The translations under genes were made by a program, and so were the position numbers. The notes under the pieces were generated by a model. It ran no database searches. It was given only the letters and a program-made list of their open reading frames with translations, and was not told where the DNA came from. This document shows positions 55,209 through 62,312 of a DNA stretch of 64,000 bases, in pieces. Source of the stretch: JACMNW01 sp963708425 (GTDB lineage: Bacteria > Pseudomonadota > Alphaproteobacteria > Rhodobacterales > Rhodobacteraceae); NCBI GenBank assembly GCA_963708425.1, contig OY970206.1, positions 1,302,001-1,366,000 on the forward strand, in the 5' to 3' direction. The first letter of the stretch is position 1. Each line of letters opens with the position of its first letter.

Positions 55209-55237
55209 CCTACAGCCTCCTTAATAATCCCTGTAGG
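55209..55237 (-). promoter_or_regulatory. Leader hairpin overlapping the hspQ ribosome-binding site
   Basis: On the minus strand CCTACAG (55237-55231) pairs perfectly with CTGTAGG (55215-55209) around a 15-nt loop. The second arm provides the AGG of the AGGGG ribosome-binding site. A second purine run, AAGGAGG, lies in the loop but is 18 nt from the ATG. A 7-bp stem of this kind before a heat-shock gene is a candidate RNA thermometer. Confidence 0.45.
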
Positions 55238-55281
55238 CATTGCATGTCCACCTAACAGGTTAAGAAATAGGGAAACAGTCT

Positions 55282-56163
55282 GTGAACCTCATCACGACAG
55301 TCTTGCAGATTGTGGCCCCGGTCTGCGTCTTGTCCGGCATCGGATTTGCCTGGGCCAAGATGGGCTACGAATACCGGTTGGAGTTTGTAACGCGGCTGTC
55401 AATGACGTTGGGCGTGCCCTGTCTGATCTTCACCGCGCTTATGAAAACCGAGCTTGATCCGGCGGCGCTGACGTCGGTGTTTGTGGCATCGGTAGTGGCT
55501 TACGGTGCCTTGACGCTGATTTTCTGGGGTATCGTTGCCGGTTTTGGTCTGGATCGGCGTACGTGGCTTGCCCCGCTGATCTTTGGCAATACCGGCAATC
55601 TGGGCCTGCCGCTGGCGCTGTTTGCGTTCGGCGAGGCGGGGCTTGGTTTTGCCGTGGTAATCTTTGCCGTGATGGTGGTGTGGAGCTTTACGTTTGGCGT
55701 CTGGCTGGTGTCGGGCGGCGGGTCGCTTTTGCGGGTGATAAAGGAGCCGGCGATGGCGGCCACGCTGCTGGGTGCGCTGTTTCTGTGGCAGGGCTGGCAG
55801 ACGCCGCTTTGGCTGACGAATTCGCTCGATCTGATCGGGCAAATGGCAATTCCGCTGATGCTGATCACGCTGGGGGTTGCGATCGCGCGCCTTGGCGTCG
55901 GGCAGTTTGGCCGGGCATTCTGGCTGTCGCTCGGGCGAGCCGCGATTTGTCTGTGCGTGGCGGTGGCAACGGGGTTGGTATTCGAGCTGCAACATGTAGC
56001 ACTCGCGGTGCTGATCTTGCAAATCACCACCCCAGTGGCGGTGACATCCTATCTGCTGGCGGAAAAATATGGGGCAGATGCCGATGCGGTGGCCGGTCTA
56101 GTGATCGTGTCAACGGTGATGTCGATCATCACTCTTCCGCTCACTCTCGCTTTTCTGATCTGA
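55282..56163 (+). CDS. AEC family transporter
   Basis: A 293-aa protein with about ten hydrophobic segments. 'VAPVCVLSGIGFAWAKMG', 'FGNTGNLGLPLALFAFG' and 'TTPVAVTSYLLAEKYGADA' match auxin efflux carrier-type (AEC) permeases such as YfdV/MdcF, which move organic acids. Start is GTG at 55282 behind AGGGAAACAG. Divergent to hspQ. Confidence 0.9.
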   Translation: MNLITTVLQIVAPVCVLSGIGFAWAKMGYEYRLEFVTRLSMTLGVPCLIFTALMKTELDPAALTSVFVASVVAYGALTLIFWGIVAGFGLDRRTWLAPLIFGNTGNLGLPLALFAFGEAGLGFAVVIFAVMVVWSFTFGVWLVSGGGSLLRVIKEPAMAATLLGALFLWQGWQTPLWLTNSLDLIGQMAIPLMLITLGVAIARLGVGQFGRAFWLSLGRAAICLCVAVATGLVFELQHVALAVLILQITTPVAVTSYLLAEKYGADADAVAGLVIVSTVMSIITLPLTLAFLI

Positions 56164-56238
56164 AACTGGCGGCTTGGGCATTTCCTACGCGAGAGTTTTG
56201 CCGTATGGTTTTGGCAAAACAAAACGTACGAGGGGCAA

Positions 56239-56817
56239 ATGAGCAGACTCTTCCGTGCGGCGATTCTATTGGCGTTCCTTACATCTTGTGGGGGTGGCAA
56301 TTTTTCGGCGCCGCGCAATCTGGATAACGCCTGTGCGATCGTCGATGAGCGACCGCAGTATTTCAGCGCGATGCGCGATGCCGAACGCAAATGGGGCGTG
56401 CCGGTGCCAGTACTGATGGCCGTCATCCATCAGGAATCCAAGTTTGTCGGCAATGCCCGGACCCCGCACCGATTTGCGTTGGGGATCATTCCGATGGGGC
56501 GGCAGTCGTCGGCTTATGGCTATAGTCAGGCGTTGGACGGCACGTGGGATGAATACCGCGATGATCAGAACCGGCGCGGGGCGCGGCGAGACCGGATTGA
56601 CGACGCAACCGATTTCATGGGCTGGTATATGACCCAGTCGCGAGAAAAGCTGGGGCTATCCTTGGCGGACGCGCAGGGCCAATATCTGGCCTACCATGAA
56701 GGGCGAACCGGGTATGCCCGGGGCAGCCACAATGACAAGCCTTGGCTGATCGAAGTTGCAGCGCGGGTCGGGTCGCGGGCGCAGACTTACAGCGATCAGC
56801 TGGTCAGCTGCCGGTAG
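56239..56817 (+). CDS. Lytic transglycosylase-like lipoprotein
   Basis: A 192-aa lipoprotein: the signal peptide ends in the lipobox LTSC (Cys17). An SLT-like fold follows, with the catalytic Glu in 'AVIHQESKF' and 'GYSQALDGTWDEYR', 'YLAYHEGRTGY'. This is the EtgA/PBP-associated type of transglycosylase, acting on peptidoglycan from the outer or inner membrane. Convergent with lolA, 1 bp between the stops. Confidence 0.85.
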   Translation: MSRLFRAAILLAFLTSCGGGNFSAPRNLDNACAIVDERPQYFSAMRDAERKWGVPVPVLMAVIHQESKFVGNARTPHRFALGIIPMGRQSSAYGYSQALDGTWDEYRDDQNRRGARRDRIDDATDFMGWYMTQSREKLGLSLADAQGQYLAYHEGRTGYARGSHNDKPWLIEVAARVGSRAQTYSDQLVSCR

Positions 56818-56818
56818 A

Positions 56819-57418
56819 TCACTTTCGTTTGTCGGCCTCGTTTGTGATGCTGAACAGGGACGGCGGGAAAGTGCCGCCCTTTTGCATGTTCCCCAGAATG
56901 ACCGTGGTTTGATTGCCGACATCGTCGGTGATCACCCACTGGCGAAGTTCGACCGGGTTAGCGGTGAAGACGAGCTCGATTGAGCCGTATTCGGGGTTGT
57001 CCGGATCTTGGGCTTTCACGCGGGTGGAGGTGCCGTCTTCGGCGTGGCCAACCACCATTTTCGCGCGGCCCAGGTTGACGTTTTCCGCCAGGATCAGGTT
57101 CAGCGGGGTGCGTTTCAGGGGGTATTGTTCGGGGGGTTGGTTGGATTTCGCATCGAATATCGCAACCTGCCCGCCGCCGGCGAGGACGAGGGATTTGTCG
57201 GGCGGGGCGTATTCAAACCGGGCGCGGCCGGGGCGTTTGATGAACAGCTTGCCGGTCGCGATCGATCCGTCGGCGTTGACTTGAGTAAATTCCACCTCGG
57301 CGGTGGTGAGGCTGTTCAGATAGGCGGACAGGTCTTTGAGGGGGATTTTGTCGGCCATCGCCGGAAAAGCGAGACTGAGGATCAAAGTCGGGGCCAGCAG
57401 GGCGGATCTGATGTTCAT
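56819..57418 (-). CDS. lolA: Outer-membrane lipoprotein carrier protein LolA
   Basis: A 199-aa periplasmic protein with signal peptide ending PAMA. 'AEVEFTQVNADGSIATGKLFIKRPGRARFEY' and 'LVLAGGGQVAIFD' are typical of LolA, the shuttle that carries lipoproteins from LolCDE to the outer membrane. In many Rhodobacteraceae lolA directly follows ftsK; here the two are on the same strand but about 5.8 kb apart. Confidence 0.92.
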   Translation of the reverse strand: MNIRSALLAPTLILSLAFPAMADKIPLKDLSAYLNSLTTAEVEFTQVNADGSIATGKLFIKRPGRARFEYAPPDKSLVLAGGGQVAIFDAKSNQPPEQYPLKRTPLNLILAENVNLGRAKMVVGHAEDGTSTRVKAQDPDNPEYGSIELVFTANPVELRQWVITDDVGNQTTVILGNMQKGGTFPPSLFSITNEADKRK

Positions 57419-57829
57419 GACTTGAATATAGCGATGCTTGATCGGGGTTGCATCCCCTTGATAATCACGATGCGGAGACTTGCCGAAGGTGTGTTACGAG
57501 GGGTGGTAACACGCGTGTTACGAGAGTTATGGCCTTGATATTGTTGGTGTTTGCTGTTTTCGGTAAGGAGTTGTTTAGGGTTTGGGTGGGGTGGTAACAC
57601 GGGGTGTTTCATTGCCGGGAATAGACGTGCAATAGGCCGCATGGGCAGCGCCCGCCCTGCGTTTAGTTGGGTTTGGTAACGATGGGTCGGAAATTTGGTT
57701 GAGTGTTACCAAAATGTTTAGTTACAATGAGTTACCGCTGAGGACGTACGGTGGGTGCAACCCACTAAGGTTGCACGAGTGGGTTGCACCCAGCTTACGG
57801 CTCGCTAACTCGTTACGCCAATCGAGAAA
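57419..57829. other. Non-coding region with a cluster of GTTAC motifs
   Basis: No gene is seen. It holds repeated GTTAC/GTAAC words: GTGTTAC 57491-57497 and GTAACAC 57506-57512 (inverted, 8-nt spacer), GTGTTAC 57515-57521, GTAACAC 57594-57600, GGTAAC 57675-57680, GTGTTAC 57703-57709, GTTAC 57721-57725 and GTTACC 57731-57736. After that comes the inverted repeat at 57752-57792. Probably regulatory or a remnant of a mobile region; no protein partner is evident. Confidence 0.6.
57752..57792. repeat. Large inverted repeat (15-bp arms)
   Basis: TGGGTGCAACCCACT (57752-57766) is the exact reverse complement of AGTGGGTTGCACCCA (57778-57792), 11 nt apart. The left arm is in addition nearly self-palindromic (GTGGGT-GCA-ACCCAC). 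Flanks GTACGG and CTTACGG add weaker pairing. It ends 38 bp from the stop of the minus-strand 40-aa gene and could be its terminator-like structure or a repeat element. Confidence 0.7.
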
Positions 57830-57952
57830 TCACTTCGCCGACTTCTTGATAGTTTCCACTACATGAGTGGACTTCTTCTGCTCAGCTTGCCTCACTGTCG
57901 TGAACTGGCCGGATTTGGCACTACGACCAATCTTGAAGCTATTCTTTGCCAT
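57830..57952 (-). CDS. 40-aa basic protein (MAKNSFKIGRSAKSGQF type)
   Basis: A 40-residue gene with GGAG 6 nt before its ATG. It starts MAKNSFKIGRSAKSGQF, then a Thr-Val patch, and ends 'STHVVETIKKSAK'. The pattern R-S-A-K-S/T-G-Q/R-F followed by THVVET recurs in small proteins of many proteobacteria, as far as I recall, without known function. It is strongly basic. Base composition is less GC-rich than the core genes around. It lies in the accessory block, upstream (in gene order) of the ImmA/IrrE-XRE pair. Confidence 0.65.
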   Translation of the reverse strand: MAKNSFKIGRSAKSGQFTTVRQAEQKKSTHVVETIKKSAK

Positions 57953-58335
57953 TGGAGTCTCCATTGTCGGCTGTGTTAAACTGGTGGGCGATTAGCCGCC
58001 CACCAGCAGATTTAGAAAAAGCCTTACTCGGGTATGAGTATGGGCCAAGCGCGCAAACCGAACGCTTTCGCGAACAGTGTCTGGCCAGTTTTCGGACATT
58101 TCCGCCAAGTGCGGAAAATATACCTGAAACCTGGTGGAGCCGGGGGGAGTGAGTGTTTTCCCATGGCTACCTTTCCTTCGGCGGGGCGTATCTTGCGTAA
58201 TCAAGAAGGTCGGACTATATTCTGTCTTGTAGGAGACTGAATTTCGGCCTTCTGATTGGCTCGGCATCGTCGAGCCCCTCATGCACGATGCTGAATTCGT
58301 TAGCGGGCTCGGGTGGCAACCTGAGCCTTCTTTCG
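57953..58335. other. Spacer between the 40-aa gene and the ImmA/IrrE gene
   Basis: Besides the 10-bp inverted repeat at 57981-58006, no feature is found. Short frames on both strands (57946-58152 plus, 57992-58339 minus) have no homology or ribosome-binding site and are not called. Confidence 0.5.
57981..58006 (-). terminator. Perfect hairpin, candidate terminator
   Basis: CTGGTGGGCG pairs with CGCCCACCAG over a 6-nt loop. On the minus strand it is followed by TTTAAC, so it may end transcripts from the XRE-ImmA genes before the 40-aa gene. The T-run is short, so the assignment is tentative. Confidence 0.45.
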
Positions 58336-58875
58336 TCATAGCGAACCCTTTTTCTTAAGGTCGCTTAGTCGATTGCTTGCCGCCTCCCATGACACCCCAA
58401 AACGCTCCACCAAGTCCGATGACTCGTCGCTACGGTAAAGATGCGATTGGGGCATAAGGAGCGTCGCGGCGAACCGATTAGCTTGCGGCTCCGCCAACAT
58501 ATATGCGGGCGTGCCGTCACGTCTGGATGCTCGTGCCATAGGCGCATTGCGATGCAGAAGCAGATGACCTAGTTCGTGAGCAAACGTAAATCGGGGGCGT
58601 TTGTCACCTGCGCAAGCCCTCTCGTAGACATCTTCTCGGAAGCGAATGAAAGAACCTTGAGGACAAGTAAGCCCTTCCGCCTTCCCCATTTCCTCACGAG
58701 TGCCGATCTGAAACTCCGATAGCCCCATCACATTGCAGAGCACATTTTCTACCACTCTTACCACGTCAAAATATGGTTGAGCTGACATTTTGAGTAATTC
58801 GCGCAGGCCGTCCGCTTGGTAGTCGACCTGGCTCCAGTTCATAGCGGGTACCAAATAATCTTCAGGGTCAGACAT
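58336..58875 (-). CDS. ImmA/IrrE family metallo-endopeptidase
   Basis: A 179-aa protein with 'RPRFTFAHELGHLLLHR', the HExxH zinc site of the ImmA/IrrE (DUF955) family, and 'EPQANRFAATLLMP', providing the third ligand. Such proteases cleave a partner XRE-type repressor in response to DNA damage or stress. The XRE gene overlaps its start by 8 bp, forming a repressor-protease pair. It might belong to a defence or mobile module. Confidence 0.9.
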   Translation of the reverse strand: MSDPEDYLVPAMNWSQVDYQADGLRELLKMSAQPYFDVVRVVENVLCNVMGLSEFQIGTREEMGKAEGLTCPQGSFIRFREDVYERACAGDKRPRFTFAHELGHLLLHRNAPMARASRRDGTPAYMLAEPQANRFAATLLMPQSHLYRSDESSDLVERFGVSWEAASNRLSDLKKKGSL

Positions 58876-59233
58876 CTTTGCTCCCGCCCTTGTTAAGAAT
58901 AGTAAATATCTGACTAAGCTCTTCCTCAGTCAGGGTGTTCATTCTCCGAGCCATCAGACCGAATGTGTCGCGTTGCAACTCAGTTTGACCCTCAAGCGTG
59001 AAGGCCTTGCGTGATCGGTCTGCAGCCTGTCTGATCCGATCCGCAGCACCCCCAGCAAGGCGATAAGCACGGATCACAAGTTCTTCAAAGTTGAGGGGGG
59101 GGCTTTTTTTCCCGGTCTCGACCGCTGAGATAAACGCGGAGGATTTGTCAATTCGTTCGGCCATGTCTAGCAAACGCTCATCCTCATCGATCCGCAACCG
59201 GCGCAGTTCCTTTCCAAGTTCAGTGGTTCCCAT
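58868..59233 (-). CDS. XRE-type helix-turn-helix regulator
   Basis: A 121-aa protein with an N-terminal helix-turn-helix ('LLDMAERIDKSSAFISAVETGKKSP') and a helical C-terminal part. ATG 59233 fits the usual few residues before the first helix, with GGGAG upstream; ATG 59248 behind AGAGGA is also possible. It likely represses its own promoter in the 59252-59380 region and is the expected substrate of the ImmA/IrrE protease encoded next. Confidence 0.85.
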   Translation of the reverse strand: MGTTELGKELRRLRIDEDERLLDMAERIDKSSAFISAVETGKKSPPLNFEELVIRAYRLAGGAADRIRQAADRSRKAFTLEGQTELQRDTFGLMARRMNTLTEEELSQIFTILNKGGSKDV

Positions 59234-59533
59234 GGTGTTGTCTCCCATCACGATCCTCTAACTATAGCGTATACCCATAGGCTTTTCAACCCGATAGGTT
59301 AATTTTTTGTCGCGCTCAGTTAAACACTGTGCCCGGGGGGTTTTTTCAGGTTGCCCAACTGAGTCCTTGCATTCGGTTTCCAGAATTTGCGGATAGCACC
59401 ATCGGCGGGTGAACCCGCGCTGTTCGCGCGGAACCTCCCACCCTACTTTGTTACATCGCTGCTATTGGAGTTGAATGCGTCGGGCTCTCAGCCACTATGT
59501 GCGCCGACGTCGCACCTTGGGGATGGGCCACTG

Positions 59534-60421
59534 ATGACTGCAGCCATTGCTCTGCCGCGCCCTCTCAAAGGTGTTCTGCTGATCATCCTCGCGACGCTGG
59601 CGTTTGCTTCTGCTGATGTTCTGACCAAGCAGCTGGCGGCGGATCATCCGGTGCCGGTGGTGGTGGCGGTGCGGTATTTTGTGAATTTTGGGGTGTTGGG
59701 CGTGGTCTTGTACCCGCGGATGGGGGCTCGGCTTTGGCGGGTTAATCGGCAGGGGCTGGTGTTTGTGCGCGGCTTATGTCTGGCGTTGGCGTCTTTGACG
59801 ATGGCGCTGGCCCTGCGGCTTATGCCGGTGGGGGAGACGGTGGCGATTTTGTATCTGTCGCCGTTTGCGGTGATGCTGTTGGCAGTGCCGTTGCTGGGCG
59901 AGCGGGTGCGGCCTTTAGCGTGGCTTTGGGCGGCGTTGGGGTTTGCCGGGGTGTTGTTGATCTTGCGGCCCGGGGGCGGGCTGGACCCGCTGGGCGTGGT
60001 GTTTGCACTGACGAATGCCGGGCTGGCGACGGCGTATCATCTGCTGACGCGCAAGCTGGCGAGTAGTGAAAGCACGGTGGCGATGCTGTTTCAGACGGCG
60101 ATGGTCGGGTCGGTGTTCTTTTGCATCGGATCGCTGGGGTCACTGGGCGATCTGCAGATCGGGATGGTGGATTTTGGCTGGATGGCGCTACTGGGGCTGC
60201 TGGCGACGTTGGGGCATTTTCTGTTTACGGCCGCCTACCGCGAGGCTCCGGCATCAGTGCTGGCCCCGGTGAATTACCTGCATCTGGTGTGGGCGGCGGG
60301 GCTGGGCTGGGTGATTTTTGGCCATTTCCCGGATTGGGTCAGCCTGACCGGGATGGCGCTGGTTTGCGCATCGGGGGTGGCGATTGCTGTGGGCGCACGA
60401 CGGGCGGGCCCGGTGGAGTGA
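59534..60421 (+). CDS. EamA (DMT) family transporter
   Basis: A 295-aa membrane protein with ten hydrophobic segments and the two-fold EamA repeat ('MPVGETVAILYLSPFAVMLLAVPLLGE' in the first, 'APASVLAPVNYLHLVWAAGLGWVIFG' in the second). It is a drug/metabolite exporter-type permease; the substrate is unknown. The ATG at 59534 starts the first helix; upstream in-frame codons from 59387 are not similar to the family. Confidence 0.88.
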   Translation: MTAAIALPRPLKGVLLIILATLAFASADVLTKQLAADHPVPVVVAVRYFVNFGVLGVVLYPRMGARLWRVNRQGLVFVRGLCLALASLTMALALRLMPVGETVAILYLSPFAVMLLAVPLLGERVRPLAWLWAALGFAGVLLILRPGGGLDPLGVVFALTNAGLATAYHLLTRKLASSESTVAMLFQTAMVGSVFFCIGSLGSLGDLQIGMVDFGWMALLGLLATLGHFLFTAAYREAPASVLAPVNYLHLVWAAGLGWVIFGHFPDWVSLTGMALVCASGVAIAVGARRAGPVE

Positions 60422-60464
60422 ACCTGTGCTACGGTGCGCCGGTTCACTCCAATTTGGCGCAGGC

Positions 60465-60629
60465 TTATAGCCTGCCGGTCAGTACCAGGATCAGGATGAT
60501 GATCAGGACGACGCCGATGACGCCGACGCCGCCGTGGCCAAAGCCATAACCGTAGCCGCCGAACCTGCCGCTAAAGCCGCCCAGCAGAAAGATCACCAGC
60601 ACGATGAGTAGAATGGTTCCCAAGGACAT
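60465..60629 (-). CDS. DUF3309 small membrane protein
   Basis: A 54-aa protein, MSLGTILLIVLVIFLLGG, then a Gly-rich loop (GRFGGYGYGFGHGGVG), then a second helix ending LILVLTGRL. This two-helix glycine-rich layout is DUF3309. CGGAGG stands 5 nt before the ATG. Such proteins are often stress-induced. CsbD follows upstream on the same strand, so the two may be co-regulated. Confidence 0.85.
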   Translation of the reverse strand: MSLGTILLIVLVIFLLGGFSGRFGGYGYGFGHGGVGVIGVVLIIILILVLTGRL

Positions 60630-60662
60630 GTTTGCCTCCGTTTTGAAATGGGTGATCGGGGG

Positions 60663-60836
60663 CTATTTGCCCTTCAGGGCGTCCTTGATGCCGCCAACCG
60701 CGTTTTGGGCGGTTCCTACGATTTTGTCGGATTGGCCTTCGGCAGTCAGTTTGGCGTCGCCCAAGGCTTTGCCTACAGCGACTTTCACTTTGCCGGCTAC
60801 AACTTTTGCCGATCCGGCGATGCGGTCTTTGTCCAT
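60663..60836 (-). CDS. CsbD family stress protein
   Basis: A 57-aa protein: MDKDRIAGSAKVVAGKVKVAVGKALGD... ending 'IVGTAQNAVGGIKDALKGK'. The alternating Gly/Ala/Lys amphipathic pattern is typical of CsbD, a general stress protein of unknown mechanism. GGGGG lies upstream of the ATG. It is 34 bp upstream of the DUF3309 gene in the same direction, likely one transcript. Confidence 0.85.
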   Translation of the reverse strand: MDKDRIAGSAKVVAGKVKVAVGKALGDAKLTAEGQSDKIVGTAQNAVGGIKDALKGK

Positions 60837-61184
60837 GATAGCCCCCGTGTTGAATGCGTTCTGCCGCGGAATTGGCCGTTGTTTCGTGAGTGGTCTTTGC
60901 CGAGGCGTTTCGGTTGACTTGGTTCTTTAGGCGGCAGCGGTTGAGCGCTGTCTGATGATCAACGCGCGGCGGGCAGATGAGTTCCATCGGTAATCCACTG
61001 ATGTAGACGGCCGGGGTTTCACTCACTCTGCGGCTGGCTGAGGCGCTTCGAGAAACTGCGGGGTCTGCGTTGGATCGTTATGTCGAATTTATGCCGTAAA
61101 TATAGTGTTAGAACTGGCGATCATGGATGGTGCAGGGCGTAAGTGCCTTTGCGCACAAGATCAAAAAGAAAAGGAAGCAGGCAG
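60837..61184. other. Divergent promoter region, no gene seen
   Basis: About 350 bp between the CsbD gene (minus) and the methyltransferase gene (plus). No ORF has coding character. It should contain both promoters, but I could not place them with confidence. Confidence 0.5.
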
Positions 61185-61796
61185 ATGTTCAAGTCACTTC
61201 TCGGCAAAATTCACGAACGACTTGTGTTCAACCGGCGTGTCAGCGTTCTGGTCAACCGGATCGGCGCGCTGGTGCCATCTGGCGGCAGAATGCTTGATGT
61301 CGGGACGGGTGATGGCCAAATCGCCAAGATGATCGGCGCCGAACAACAGGGGACGTCCGTGCGCGGGATCGACATCATGCTGCGCGGAAAGACACATATC
61401 CCGGTTGAGCTGTTCGATGGGCAGGTCATTCCTGTCGACGACAAGGGCGTGGATGTTGTGACGTTTGTTGATGTGTTGCACCACACGGACGACCCGAGCG
61501 TTCTGATCTCGGAAGCAGGGCGGGCTTGCAAGGAGTGTGTGATCATCAAAGATCACTTGTCGGAAACCAAGTTCGACCACTTTACCTTGCGCCTGATGGA
61601 TTGGGTCGGCAATGCGCCGCACGGTGTTGTCCTGCCCTACAACTATGCGTCCCGCGCCGACTGGGAGCGATGGTTTGCCAAGGCTGGTCTGAAGGTTGAT
61701 ACCTTTCAGACCGATATTCCATTGTATCCATTCCCGCTGAACCTGATCTTTGGTCGTAAGCTGCATTTTGTGGCGCGCCTTACGCCCGCTGCCTGA
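61185..61796 (+). CDS. Class I SAM-dependent methyltransferase
   Basis: A 203-aa methyltransferase with motif I 'MLDVGTGDGQ', 'VDVVTFVDVLHHTDDP' (motif post-II) and a basic C-terminus. The ATG at 61185 follows AAGGAAGCAGGC; upstream codons in the same frame are not conserved-looking. The substrate is unknown; the 'DVLHHTDDP' pattern is shared with small-molecule and lipid methyltransferases. Structured repeat copy 3 lies downstream. Confidence 0.85.
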   Translation: MFKSLLGKIHERLVFNRRVSVLVNRIGALVPSGGRMLDVGTGDGQIAKMIGAEQQGTSVRGIDIMLRGKTHIPVELFDGQVIPVDDKGVDVVTFVDVLHHTDDPSVLISEAGRACKECVIIKDHLSETKFDHFTLRLMDWVGNAPHGVVLPYNYASRADWERWFAKAGLKVDTFQTDIPLYPFPLNLIFGRKLHFVARLTPAA

Positions 61797-61992
61797 CGAT
61801 CAGTCTGATCAACTGGTCTGGCTGCGGCGTGGGCGGGCCGGGTGGCAGGCGAGGCGACGACCGGGGGGGTTGGGGCTGGACGACCGCTTGAGTTTTGCCC
61901 GCTATAAGCTTGCTTTCACTATGAAGTAGGCCGAAAATTCCGTCTGTCTGCGGGGGTTTCACCCAGCCGAGCGCTGGCTACTTTTGCTTCCG

Positions 61993-62252
61993 GGGCCGAT
62001 CAGGCGGTTTTCCAGTGGAAAGCTGCCCGGTCCGTTGCCTGAAGGCGCCAAGCCGTAGGGCAAGGGGGGTTGGGCTGGGTACCGTGGTTGGCAAATCGGG
62101 GCGCGGCTGCCTGGGCTGGTGTGGAACGCGCCTGCCGGGGATGATGAGGGGTAAGCAAAGGTCCAGTGGACCTTTGCCCCGAAGAACGCCAGCCCCGTGG
62201 GCTGGCTGGGTGGCAGGCGCGGCCCGATTTGACGCGTGTCAAATTGGGCAAG
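61993..62252 (+). repeat. Dispersed structured intergenic repeat, copy 3 with insertion
   Basis: Same framework as copies 1 and 2. First hairpin GGCgGTTTTCC, loop AGT, GGAAAGCtGCC; second TTGCC/GGCAA; long stem AAATCGGG with CCCGATTT; closing palindrome TTTGAC-GCGT-GTCAAA. Between the two GC-rich inner arms about 65 bp are added, carrying another CCAGTGG-tipped hairpin (GCAAAGGTCC 62155-62164 with GGACCTTTGC 62168-62177) and CCAGCCC/GGGCTGG (62189-62205). The remaining bases of 61797-62312 hold no gene. Confidence 0.82.
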
Positions 62253-62312
62253 GGTGATAGGACCGCAGAGTGTTGGGGGCGGACTGCGTGGGTTTCACCC
62301 ACCCGACTTTTG

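Noticed and set aside
57992..58339. 115-codon minus ORF and overlapping plus ORF (57946-58152)
   Set aside because: No homology, no ribosome-binding site, one spans a perfect hairpin; treated as spacer.
60604..60930. Plus-strand ORF across the DUF3309/CsbD genes
   Set aside because: Shadow; the minus strand encodes two recognisable small proteins with ribosome-binding sites.
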